DNA of 64,000 bases, from positions 124,001-188,000 of the forward strand of contig JAHBBC010000032.1 of assembly GCA_019915015.1 (NCBI GenBank), in the 5' to 3' direction. Position 1 is the first letter of the stretch; every line of letters starts with the position of its first letter. Source of the DNA: Auriscalpium vulgare. Lineage: Eukaryota; Basidiomycota; Agaricomycetes; Russulales; Auriscalpiaceae. Below the pieces are notes generated by a model. That model was not told where the DNA came from, did not search any database, and saw only the letters and a program-made list of their open reading frames with translations. Shown here one piece after another: positions 34,088-44,005 of the stretch. A program made the translations under genes and the position numbers.

Positions 34088-34661
34088 GGGAGGGAGAAGG
34101 TCAGGACATCCCGAGGCTCTAGGAGTGAGCGCTCTCTAAGATTAGACACCTGCGAATTCTCCCTTATCAGCCCGAAAGCGCCTCATGCAAGAGACAGTAA
34201 GTATGGCCTCGCGTTGAAATCGGCTATGTATCCAGAGAAGTAGGAAGTAGGACAGTTTCATTGAAGATCTCGAGAGTATAAGGCCGGGTCGTCGTGGTCG
34301 GGACTCGGAGTCCTCGGGCGAGCAAATTGAGCACAAGCCTTAACCCTATTACGGGTTTACCGAACTGACGATGTCGTCCTACTTACCTGCCTCTGGCGGC
34401 TGCCATGCATCCTGTCCACGCTCGCATACTATCGATATAATTGCCGCGTTCGTCTATAACTCATCCATTCTGTCCGTTCACTACCACATCAAATCGGAGG
34501 ATGCGCACAACGTGTGGATGTAGCACTCTAGCAGTGTCTACAGGCGTTGTAATTTGTACGTGGCACTTGATGCTCGCCTAGACTCCCATCCACTGACCAC
34601 ATATACACCTTTTGATTGACCCTCGATCAGATGGTCGACATAAATTATATCGAAAGATTTT
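34088..34661. other. Intergenic region
   Basis: Upstream of the membrane protein and downstream of A-7. No gene or clear element recognised. Confidence 0.45.
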
Positions 34662-36450
34662 CTACGACTTTTCCAAGCCAACCTCCGACTCATCAGGTTG
34701 CCTCCATCGTACGCAAGAAGTCAGCGCGTGAAGAATACGATCTGACGCCTTGCGTTTGGCTGTGAAGGACGAAGGCTTAGCGACCGAGGCGGCATTACCC
34801 AGCGGAAACATACTCATTCCAGACTTGGCTTTTGCAGGGATCGCCCCTGCCTCGCGCTCTATCTTGGCTTTTGGCAACCGCCGAATTGACATCGGATGCC
34901 TGGCCTTCACCAACATCCGTTCTGCGGCAACCCTGAGTCGATTCCCAGCGCTCTGCAGTACTTCCGGAACGCGCGCAATACGACATATACCTTGTGTTGC
35001 AGGTACGTCAGCGACTGTCGCCTCGAAGGCAGCAAAATACTAACAGCTGTCCTGCAGCATTGTCGGTAACGACTCGGGCTCCCTCTTCTCATGTCCTCCT
35101 CTATGCCTCTGCTGCCGCGCTTGCTCCATTTGTAGCTTAATCTGCATAAGCTTGGCGTCACGATACTCCCGTTCACGCGCTTGCGCCTCTTCCCAGATCC
35201 TGTGCGGCGCACTGTGAGAAACTTGATCGGGACTGCTCTGAGATTGCGTACCGCTCAAGCTCTTTTATCTCCTTGCTGAGGCCGGGCGCTCGCGAAATCG
35301 GTCACCGTGGACAGGTCAAGATCAAAGTCGACGACGGGCGTGAAGTACACCCTGGGGTCGCCCCTGCCCGGGAGACCTTGTGAAAAGAACTCGTCCATCA
35401 CTTCATCTAGCTGCCGACCAGCGTCCGAGTTGTTTCCCGAGCATATCGAGTACGCTGGGAGTGACCGGCCTTCGCTCTCTGGCTGCGCTAGATCTGATTC
35501 GCCATCGGAATATTCGGAGAGCTGTTCGGAAGCGTCTTCCTCTGCGTCGGGCTCTCCTACGAGCTCATAACTCCGATATCTATCGTCGGACGATGTCATG
35601 TCGATATACACCACATCGTGAGCGCTGAGAATCGGGGACTTGCTGTCGTCTATCGGCCCCTCTGGATGCGTGGCGACGCGAACGTCGAAAGATACCGCTG
35701 TATGATGGTATAGGTTATCCCATGGCAGTGGCGGCTTTGGTGAAACGCCTGCGCGGCCCGCAGGATGTGTCGCCGGGTCGATTGGTATGCACATGTCCTC
35801 TTCTACGCCTTCCTCTGGTGACGATTTCGGCAGGCCTTGGCTGACCACAGCGAGCTCGCCGGAGTAATATGATACCTGCGGGCCGTGAATCCCTTAGTAT
35901 CGGCCTATTCGAGGATTCAAAATTTGAAGTAAGAGATTGCAGCTTATCCAACAGGGCAAATCGTACTCACGTCGACAAGCACTCCAACATATCGTCTCGT
36001 AGGTAACTCCTGTGCCTGCTCTGTCGCTATAGGGTCTCTGAGAGCCTCCACAGTTGCTGTAGGATTCAGAGTGAAGACGGCATACGTCCCGCAATTCGGA
36101 ACTTCGGAGGCAATTCCTCGGGGAAGAGTGTCGTTGTTGTCGTAGGTATCTTCGTTCCAAAGGGCTGTCATCTCTGAGAGGATGAAAGGGAAATTGGAGC
36201 GTATACGCGCTCGGAGAGACGACAGTCACTTATGAGTAAGGAAGCAGGCGGAGATACAACATCTGTTGTTGTTCTCCTTAGTCGATGACGGTTAGTGAAC
36301 AACTGACGCTCTCAATCTCATAGACGCCTCTAATCCTAGTTACGGTTACTATCTATGCAAGCGGGACCTTCGTGGGCATCCTTGTTGAACAATAGGATGC
36401 AGTGCGACAACGCCTCTGTGCCTGAGCACTTCGTTCGTCGCTTGAGCCAC
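34660..36450. repeat. Right arm of the large inverted duplication (A-7/A-2 unit)
   Basis: Inverted counterpart of about 15760-17640. Similarity extends past the A-7 start into its 5' flank to the region around 36400-36450 (GAACAATAGGATGCA, GCCTCTGTGCCTGAGCACTT), matching the A-2 flank. Confidence 0.6.
34662..36171 (-). pseudogene. Family A member A-7, frameshifted close relative of A-2
   Basis: Exon 1 from ATG 36171: LPRGIASEVPNCGTYAVFTL, NPTATVEALRDPIATEQAQE. Exon 2 has a 5-base insertion near its start relative to A-2, but the insertion creates a new CCGCAG acceptor that still yields VSYYSGELAVVSQGLP in frame. The frame continues through EEDMCIPIDPATHPAGRAG, PPLPWDNLYHHT and PVVDFDLDLSTVTDFASA. 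There a 2-base deletion (about 35285) shifts it to RPQQGDKRA-stop (35255). Downstream the coiled-coil exon (IWEEAQAREREYRDAKLMQI), basic exon and last exon (ILHALTSCVRWRQPDES, LEKS, stop 34662) are all preserved. The gene therefore appears to have been disabled recently by the single 2-base loss. Confidence 0.68.
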
Positions 36451-36599
36451 CTCAATCTGCTGCGGGCCACACGCTGCGTCATCCCTTTGTTCTCAGCAGC
36501 CTAAGCACAATTAAAGTCCAGCTCGGTGGACACCGTGAGTCATTTAAAAGTACTCGACGCTCCCACATATTGTTGATCTGTTGCCACCTAGACGGTACC

Positions 36600-38165
36600 A
36601 TGAGTGCCCACCCAGATCCTCGCTTCGAAGGACGTTTGCTCAATAGACCCTTCACACCTGCGCATGGCGCATATATCGTCTTTACCTTGGACCCAGTCGC
36701 CACTCTCAAGGCCCTGAACGACCCCGTCGCCGAAACGCAGGCTCGTGCGCTGGTGACAAAGAAGTATGTCGGCATCGTCGCCGAGGTAAGCTCGCTCTGC
36801 TGGCATACAACCGCTGCAGTTTCTGATAGGCATCAGCTTGTGGATATAGCATCTCCCTTTCGCGAATACCACAGATGCTCCTGCTCGCTTCTCAGCCAAG
36901 GCCTTCCCACGCCAGTTCCCTCCCGCAGTGTCGACGAGACCATGTGCGTGCCCATAGCGCCTGCAACCCACCCCATTGGTCGTGCAGGGCTCTGGCCTTC
37001 GCCCCCGTTGCCATGGGAGAACCTCTACCACCATACAATGGCCGGCGTGGATCTCCGCATCCGCACGCGAGAAGACGACTATACCAACTGCCCTTTAATA
37101 TCTTATTCAGACGAAAACCATCTGCCCGATTCCAAGAATCGTGATGTCTCACGCAGGTTGGGCATGTTGGCGCAGTACAACGCAGATCATAATACCCATG
37201 CCGACGCATCATGCAGTGATGTCGCTGCGAAGATGCAGTCTCCCGCACCTTGTTTTCCCACACGGTTCGGCCCCGACAGCGTTTCTGACAGCGTATTGAT
37301 CATGTCCGATGCCCCAGATATCACATCGCCAGACGATACGCAGGACACTCCACCCAGCTCCTACCCCGACTTGGTTGGCTCTGTAGGTGCTGACGACGAT
37401 GATATGGAAATCCCACTCCCAGACGATGAGCACCTACGGGCCGAGCTGCAAGCTAAACAGGCCAATGTACGCGACGAATTCGGGACGATGTTCAGCGACG
37501 TTACTGCGAGGTTGGCGGAAGGTTTTTTTGGCCTCGATGATCCGAAAGAACCTGTGGTTAACTGCTCGGCGGACCTTTCGTCCGTCAAGGAGTTCTGTGA
37601 CGCACGTCGATTATTTGAAGAGATCAGAGCCCTTGAAAGGTACGTGGTTTTCCTTTGCATCTACTAGACCGTCTGCCTCATCTGCATGTCCCAGGATACG
37701 GGCGGAATCTGAGCAGCGCAGCCACGATCGTGTTGAGCAGCAGCGCGCACAAGCACAGGCTGCCGCACGACGGAAGGTCGAAATGGGTTGCAGTTCAACC
37801 CCGCAACGGCAATGCTACGATCACTTTCTGAAGGCTATTTCCACAGGATATCTGCCAGTGTGCATTCTTTCCGATATCCGCTTGCGTTCTGCTATAACAG
37901 GTACATAACTATGACCTCCTACTAGTATCCTTGACTCGGTTATCTCGCCGAGGCAGATCATCTACTTTAGTAAAGTGTTCAGATGCGTGAAGGGGTTCGT
38001 CAGGTTCTTCAGTCTCTGAAAATCGGGCACAAACACATGTTAGCACCTGGAGTAATAAATAAGCTTAAAGAACCTCACCGATTTCCCACCGGAACGATTG
38101 CCTGCGGTTTCTGCCTTCGTCTCACTTGGTGCATTCTCGCCGAGGCTAGCACTCGCGGTCCATAA
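36600..38165 (+). CDS. Family A member A-8, divergent, apparently intact
   Basis: Exon 1 from ATG 36600: HGAYIVFTLDPVATLKALND, KKYVGIVAE. A 51-base stop-free intron (GTAAGC...CATCAG) leads to LVDIASPFREYHRCSCSLLS, DETMCVPIAPATHPIGRAG, PPLPWENLYHHTMAGVDLRI, a very acidic region (VGADDDDMEIPLPDDEHLRA) and a diverged NCSADLSSVKEFCDARRLFE. The intron GTACGT...TCCCAG joins IRAESEQRSHDRVEQQRAQA (coiled coil). A later exon (about 37983-38165, VRQVLQSLKIGHKHMLAPG...) ends CGFCLRLTWCILAEASTRGP, TAA 38165, resembling the A1 C-terminus. The only member in which the late 'PVV.FD' block is largely replaced. It is divergent with A-7, 429 bases between the starts. Confidence 0.65.
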
Positions 38166-39077
38166 CAATTTACCCTTGCCCTTGCCCTTGCCTGGCACGG
38201 TCTTCCACTGATCAGTCACCGATCACATGTCTGGTATGAGAGCCACGGACGATGCGATGATAAGCGTAACTTGCCTGATCCTCTTCTGTGCGTGCAATGG
38301 CATCCGTCGGAGGCAGCCTGACGCCGCTGTTTGACCCGGATGCAAAATTGGGTTGAGTTGGCGAACGAGCGGACATGGTAGGCCTCGAAGCTCCCTTGAA
38401 GGTCTGCGGGGCTCGTTTTTAGCAGGAAAAATGGCCACAGCAGGGTAGTAACAAGCCTTGGTCGTCTGAGCGACTGCTGTATTGGGCGTAATTCGGGACG
38501 AGGCTAACTGAGGCTAGACCACATAAAGATCAGATATCTTGCTATATCTATGTGGGACATAACCTACAACCGACGAACGCCTCGCCTGTGCTGCAACGGA
38601 CGGAGAGCTCAGTATCACCTGAGCACTCTTTTTCAAAACAGTAAACAGTTGTGTGCGAATGTGTTGGGTGAGTAGTGGTGCATACCTTTCGGCGCCCAGG
38701 TCCCACGACCGTCCAACCTGGCTCTGTGTTCGCCTGCTCCATGGTCTTCATACCATTCGGGTCATGTCAGCGTACATCGTCGGCCGCTTTAGATGTGGCG
38801 CACACCTCGAAAGGATTAATTATGGGAAATAAGCCACCATCATGATACGTGTAGATCCCGCTCGATGTTCGGGCCTATCGAAAAAGTCAAAAAAATAAAC
38901 TCAAGCCGACGACAGGGCATACCGATGCCCCTCTGTAAGGTACTTTGCCTTGTGGAACTCCGACGAATTTGCCTTTCGAGCAGGATTTTCCAGCAGAGGC
39001 TTGCTATACGACTGTGAGAGGTATTGGCAAAGACAATGACTAGGGACTTGCCTTGTCCTTCCTCATGTACGCAGCAG
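38166..39077. other. Region between A-8 and B-3; possible B-3 downstream exons
   Basis: A short (CCCTTG)n run follows A-8 (38169-38192). On the minus strand about 38690-39010 shows splice-like, protein-like stretches (for example KPLLENPARKANSSEFHKA, joined over a GTATGC...GATAG intron) that could be extra B-3 exons or a separate small gene. Not resolvable by eye. Confidence 0.35.
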
Positions 39078-39734
39078 TCAGTGATCGCTGTCGATCACGA
39101 CATCAGCCATGCGTCCACCACCAAAGAAGTTACATGCCTGAAGGTCATCTTTAAGCTGCTTCTGCACCCGCTTATCTCTGATACGCCGCCGAAACTGGCT
39201 GCCCCGGAGTCGTATTTCATGCCTGAGCATGTCGGCCATGTCGTCTGGAAGGTGGAATCCCGTTTCCCCTGTGTAATATTCTTTCCATGGGTCGGACAAG
39301 AGTTTTGACGCGTATGGGTAGGCCATGATCCACTGTCCTGGATCGTTCCAGGCAGGGATGGTACGGATGACAGGACCACCGGGATCCAATTGACTTGGAG
39401 AGACAGCGACGACAAAGTGCCTATAGACTTCTGCAAGCTCGTCTTTCATCTTCTTCCCGCCGAATGTGCTCATGGCACAAATGAAATACTCGTAGTCTCC
39501 TGTCTCGTCGTTTTTTTCACATGCAGTGACGAGACACGGCCGTTCTTGTCGTTCATGGGCACCGGGAGAGTCGCTGGAGTCGGAAAATCTCTGGGTGGAC
39601 CCCAAGGAAGACATGGAAGGTAGGTCCAATTCGTGCGTCCCCAGTGCTTGCATCGCCGGTGTGCGCATGGTTTCGTAGCCTCCGTAGATGTAGTTGGGTT
39701 GGTATCGGGGACCATTGTCGTCCGCTGAAGCCAT
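39078..39734 (-). CDS. Family B member B-3 (unknown function)
   Basis: From ATG 39734: YIYGGYETMRTPAMQALGTH, QERPCLVTACEKNDETGDYE, YFICAMSTFGGKKMKD, VYRHFVVAVSPSQLD, GQWIMAYPYASKL, then a basic helix (MLRHEIRLRGSQFRRRIRDK). The frame stops at 39078 after ADVVIDSDH. B-1 and B-2 splice near the equivalent of QKQLKDDLQ, so the true C-terminus may lie in downstream exons (38690-39010). With B-4 it forms a second subfamily ('YIY.G[HY]E[ST]MRTPA') distinct from B-1/B-2. Function unknown. Confidence 0.62.
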   Translation of the reverse strand: MASADDNGPRYQPNYIYGGYETMRTPAMQALGTHELDLPSMSSLGSTQRFSDSSDSPGAHERQERPCLVTACEKNDETGDYEYFICAMSTFGGKKMKDELAEVYRHFVVAVSPSQLDPGGPVIRTIPAWNDPGQWIMAYPYASKLLSDPWKEYYTGETGFHLPDDMADMLRHEIRLRGSQFRRRIRDKRVQKQLKDDLQACNFFGGGRMADVVIDSDH

Positions 39735-40345
39735 TATGGATTTCGGACTAGGCGTGGGGATGAGGGCAAGGGATGAGTAGGATCGCCCCACTTGGAGAAG
39801 GTACAGGGTAGTTGTATTTGGAAGTGATCCCCAAATAGTAGCAAACGCATTGGAGATCAGCTCAGTTGTTGACGAACCACTGAAAACAAGTAGAAGAGAC
39901 GCACGGACAGACAATTACTATGGCGCCTAATTGACAGGTCTAGATCAAAGACTCCGGATCGGTTCTTCGCAAAGAAGACCACCTGACACGTAGGAGCCTC
40001 ACCGCTAGTACCACAGTGCGGATATGATGGCCAGCCAAATAGCTTTGCTTGGCACCGGCGTGGCTAGGAGTGTTGGAGGTCGAGTCAGCAGTCCATGACG
40101 ACAGAGGGTGACATAGATAATCGCTGGCGTCCTCTGTGGTTTTCGGTTCGAGTTCGCATGTCGTGGTGAGCTGTGTATGATGCCGATAGAGGTTTGCGCG
40201 TTCGAACCCAAGGGCCAAATCTACGGTGCCGGCATATCCCGGACCGTGTGCACGCCACACATGCGCTGGCCTTGAGTTGACCCACACAGCACGGAACTTA
40301 GTCCTCACACACTGCTTTCTCTTCTCAACTTGCTCTCAACCGGCG
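39735..40345. promoter_or_regulatory. Divergent promoter region between B-3 and A-9
   Basis: About 610 bases. Near A-9 the GCACGCCACACATGCGC block (40251-40267) recurs upstream of A-12 (GCACGCCACAAATGCGC, about 48101-48117) and in part upstream of A-11, suggesting a shared A2-subfamily upstream sequence. No gene seen. Confidence 0.4.
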
Positions 40346-41941
40346 ATGTCAGTGGACGATTCCCTGCCTCTTGGACGCGATACCTGGCTCCTCCCGGAAT
40401 CAGGGGCCTTTGTCGTCTTCAAAGTCGATCCAGTCGCCACTCTCGAGGCGTTGGAGGATCCTATCGCCATCGAGCAGGCTCAGTCTCTCTCCCTTTCTTG
40501 CAAAAGCTATATAGGATTCATTGACTTGGTACTGAGCTTTCTCTCATATCTGCATATCCGCGCCTGCTTACCCATCGTACACAGGTCCTCGACCTGCCAA
40601 TGGAGACACGCAAATATCATCGGTGCCACTGCTTCGTTCTCAGTCAAGGTCTCGCAAAACCACTCCCCGAGTCCTATACCGACGAGAATATGTGCATCCC
40701 TGTTGCACCAGCCACGCATCCTCAAGGCCGTCCTGCGATCACGGCAGTTCCCCCTCTACCATGGGACAATCTCTACGTCCATCACTCCTCGCTCTTCACC
40801 CTTCGTGTCAAAACAGATCCTCGCGACATAGACCACACTCATTCTCCCATGATATCTCTCCGCGATCTGGTCTCCGTCCAGAGATATCGTTCTGAAGACT
40901 CAGATCGACAGCGGCTTCGGCGCATAGCAGAGATGCCGCCGCCCCCGCCTCCTGCACGTCGGAGTGTGGATCACCACGAAACTGATGCACCTCTTCAGGA
41001 AGCAGCTGAGACAGAGGATTGTTCTGAAGCCGGGCCAAAGGTCGATACAGAGGGTGCCGATAGCACATCAAGTCTTGAGGATGCCGACAGCGCATCAACT
41101 GCTGAGGCTACCGATACCGCATCAGCGTCCGAGGCTGCCGATACCGCATCAATTCCCGAGGAGCTCTATCGCGTGTTCGTAAATCGTGAGGACCCAGTCG
41201 ACCAGTTTATCCCGGTGGTTTCCTTCGACCTCGACGTCACGGCCGTCTCGGAATTTGCAGAAGCTCATGACCTTCGGGAAGAGATCCGAGCAATGATGCG
41301 GTGCGTACTGCTTGACATTGACAGTGACGTGAGGCTCATCGACTGCATAGCATACGAGTCGAATCCAAACAGCGTGCGACGGAGGTCCTACAGCGCCTTG
41401 ACGAGGAGCGGGCGGCCCGAGAGCATCGTATGAACACCTCTTCCATGACTTCTCATCCTTCGACCCACGCCCCGCGTTCGCCCATTCTCTCTTCGGCTCC
41501 TGCAATATCCCGGTGTGCGTTTTTCTTTTCTTGTTTTCGGGTGCTCGAGCTTACGGCTGCGGCACAGCACTCCTCCCCCGCCCACCGACCAGCATCTGGG
41601 ATAAAGCAAAGCCGCTTTCGCGGCCGATATTCTCGTCTGGTCATAAGGAGAAGAACAGCAATGTGGAGAAGGAGCGCGAAACGGAGAAGGAGCACGAGAC
41701 GGCGAAAGAGCATGCATCCCCGAGCTGCTTGCCCATATGTGGCCCACTTGGCGATCGAATGAAAGGTCAGTTTCGGCTGGACTCCCATCGTGTTCTTCTC
41801 CGGCTGAAAATCGGCATAGGGGTCCACCGCGCTGTCTGCCGGCTTGCGTCGAAACTGCTACGACGCGTTCACCGAGGTCTGGAGGCGAAAGTTCAAGCAC
41901 AGCCACCGCCAGATGCAAAACTCCGCAGCGGGAAAAATTGA
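40346..41941 (+). CDS. Family A member A-9 (subfamily A2), intact
   Basis: Exon 1 from ATG 40346: LPLGRDTWLLPESGAFVVFK, VDPVATLEALEDPIAIEQAQ, KSYIGFIDL. An intron (GTACTG...CACAG) leads to VLDLPMETRKYHRCHCFVLS, DENMCIPVAPATHPQGRPAI, PPLPWDNLYVHHSSLFTLRV, Pro-rich PPPPPPARR, a four-unit 9-residue repeat and PVVSFDLDVTAVSEF. The next exon starts IRIESNPNSV in one frame, but the homologous splice gives the family's I[RQ]AESEQR-type helix. A charged exon follows (SIWDKAKPLSRPIFSS..., VEKERETEKEHETAKEHA) and a basic tail (GVHRAVCRLASKLLRRVHRG) ending SGKN, TGA 41941. Best-preserved A2 member; no targeting signal. Confidence 0.7.
41044..41151 (+). repeat. Coding minisatellite, four 27-base units (A-9)
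   Basis: Units DTEGADSTS, SLEDADSAS, TAEATDTAS, ASEAADTAS; counterpart of the array at 20996-21103. Confidence 0.85.
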
Positions 41942-42290
41942 CATCGCATGTACGCCTACAGTATGTCCGCAGCGATTAGCTACACCCTTTCTTTACAGAC
42001 ACACGCAACGACTGCGCAAGAATGGCAAGGATGACGACCCCAACTTGGCATCTGTGTTACTGGACAACATCGAGAAAAGTTGACGTTGAGTCACGGTATG
42101 CTATGCCCATGCTTCGACGCCAACTTTTCTCCATGTTCTGCAGTGGCACTCAGAATTGCTCTATGTCCTATCCTACTAGGCATTGAAGTCATCTCACGTA
42201 GCCCAATATCACTCGCTGTCATGTATCGTCATACTATGTCCCTAGTCGCACTACATTCGCTTCTTGCTGTTATACATCAGCAAAAGCCTC

Positions 42291-42540
42291 CCCTCTGAAT
42301 TCACATGAATTTCCGTGAATTCACATGAATTAGCAAATTAACGAATTAGTTAAGTCCAATGCTCCTTACTCGTATGCTAGTGATAAATTATCGCATATTC
42401 ACGGACCACACTGCCTGTTGTCACGCTCGTAACCGGTACTAAATTCTAGATAATTTTGTCGTAGCCTCATGAGATTTTCTCGATGGTGGAGCAAATAAGA
42501 TATATTCATTTCTACTAGCCTACGGTATGTATAGGACCAT
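42291..42540. other. AT-rich stretch with short direct repeats
   Basis: After A-9 the base composition shifts to AT-rich. TGAATTCACATGAATT occurs twice (about 42296-42311 and 42317-42332), each copy itself partly palindromic, followed by several TTAACGAATTAGTTAA-like tracts. No gene. Possibly a decayed insertion boundary. Confidence 0.5.
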
Positions 42541-42749
42541 CGCGCGACGAATGAAAGTCAGAACGAGAACCCGCTGGCTGGGCGTATGTATTGCGCGGGA
42601 TGTCGGGTGCTCTATTGTGCGGAGATGGTACCGTAGCCAAAGCGGAAAGCGAGTACGAGCGAAGAGACGTGAGGCCACAGGAGCGCCAGAGGAGACGCGG
42701 GCAGGCCGAGATGAGGGAAACGAGCGCCGCCGTCTGCGCTTGTGTCAGC

Positions 42750-43160
42750 TCATTGACAGCTCGCACACAGCACAGCTCCCCGGAATACACACGATGCACG
42801 GAGGAGGCGCTCGCAAGCCGAAAGCGGGGAGTGGAAGGCACGGCGAGTGCGAGCGGCCGCAGAGCACAAGGAAGTGTGGCGAGCGTGGTGCGAGCAAATG
42901 ACTGGAAGGCCGAGCACGAGCACGTCACGCACCTGCTGTGAGAGAGAAATGTGTTCTGCCGCACTGAGCACCCGCGGCTCACGCGCACCGCGTACAAGCG
43001 CGTACACCTGTGGCTCGGAAGGGCGCTTCAACACGCGTAGCCGACTCCCCTCGCACACCCAGTAAGAGTCCGACGCCCCGACCACAGGCAGCACCAAGAT
43101 GTGCCCGAAGAACTGTCGGATATGGGTGTTAGGATGGCTCGAGAACGCGGAGCATCGCAC
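42750..43160 (-). pseudogene. Protein-like 136-codon frame, unrecognised, possibly a gene remnant
   Basis: The frame contains a regular hydrophobic pattern (FFGHILVLPVVGASDSYWVC, RVLKRPSEPQVYALV, DVLVLGLPVICSHHARH) that looks like real protein rather than random translation. No start context, splice sites or family match could be established, and neighbouring frames to 43490 do not connect clearly. Could be an old gene fragment or chance. Confidence 0.28.
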
Positions 43161-44005
43161 TGGAGGGGCTCACCGAAGCCGAGAGCTTATGCATCAAACC
43201 CAGCACCGAGAGCGTCTCTGTATTCTCCACGTCGCTGTTCTTGTTCGAGGGACTTCAACTGATGAGGGATTGCCGTGGCCCGTGAATGGAGGAAAGGATG
43301 TGAGGGGCATGTTTGCGCGCGCGCGAGGTGTACAGGTTGTTGCCGCAGAGCTAGGTGGAGAAGTTGGATGTGACGACAGCAAACGGGGCGGAAGCACTGA
43401 GAGTCAAAATTCAACATGCGGTCACGAGATCGTTTAGGGCCGGCAAGATTCAACCTTAACGTACGCGTCTCGCGCATCTTCGTAAGGAGCATCCTGCACT
43501 GATGATCCTGTCGATTTAGTGCACGAAACTTTCTACGATATATACAACGGTTATTCTAAGCCTGTGCAGAAGTTTTCAGATACGAAGGGTCATTGTGAGC
43601 GTGTATTGGCTATGTTCTCTGTCCGAGTCACCCTTGTCACGTATGTGACTGTCGACGGTATCTCGCTTATTTTGCATTATCTGTGTTCACAACCGCCGGA
43701 TAATTTATTGTGAACCTCACAGTGGCTCACACCCGCTTAACGCGGGAGGCTTTTCCTGATGTAATTCGTCACGCCGTACTATACCATGTAAAACATACAG
43801 TTCTATGATTTCATGTGTGAATCCGCCCGCGGGCCCCGAACTCAGTATATCTTCAGAATGCCTAACTTGAAATAAGCTTGAGAATCCGCGTGTTACATAG
43901 CGCACTGGCATGTGCACGCGGGCCACATGCTGCCACATGGCGCTGCCAACGGCACCAGCCCGTGTCTTACCTCACCTTCTCTCTTCTCAACATATCTCAT
44001 TCGTC
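43161..44005. other. Intergenic region upstream of A-10
   Basis: About 840 bases with no convincing gene. The last ~100 bases form the A-10 5' flank, including CTCTCTTCTCAAC shared with A-9. Confidence 0.4.

Noticed and set aside
38169..38192. CCCTTG repeats resembling a telomere-like tract
   Set aside because: Only three or four units, not the common fungal telomere repeat, and internal to the contig.
40196..40216. GTTCGAACC-like string suggestive of a tRNA T-arm
   Set aside because: No acceptor, D or anticodon stem could be built around it.
42515..42997. 160-codon minus-strand frame and overlapping plus-strand frames near 42.6 kb
   Set aside because: Arg/Ser/Cys-rich composition on both strands at once, typical of noncoding GC-rich DNA; only the neighbouring 136-codon frame is mentioned, at low confidence.
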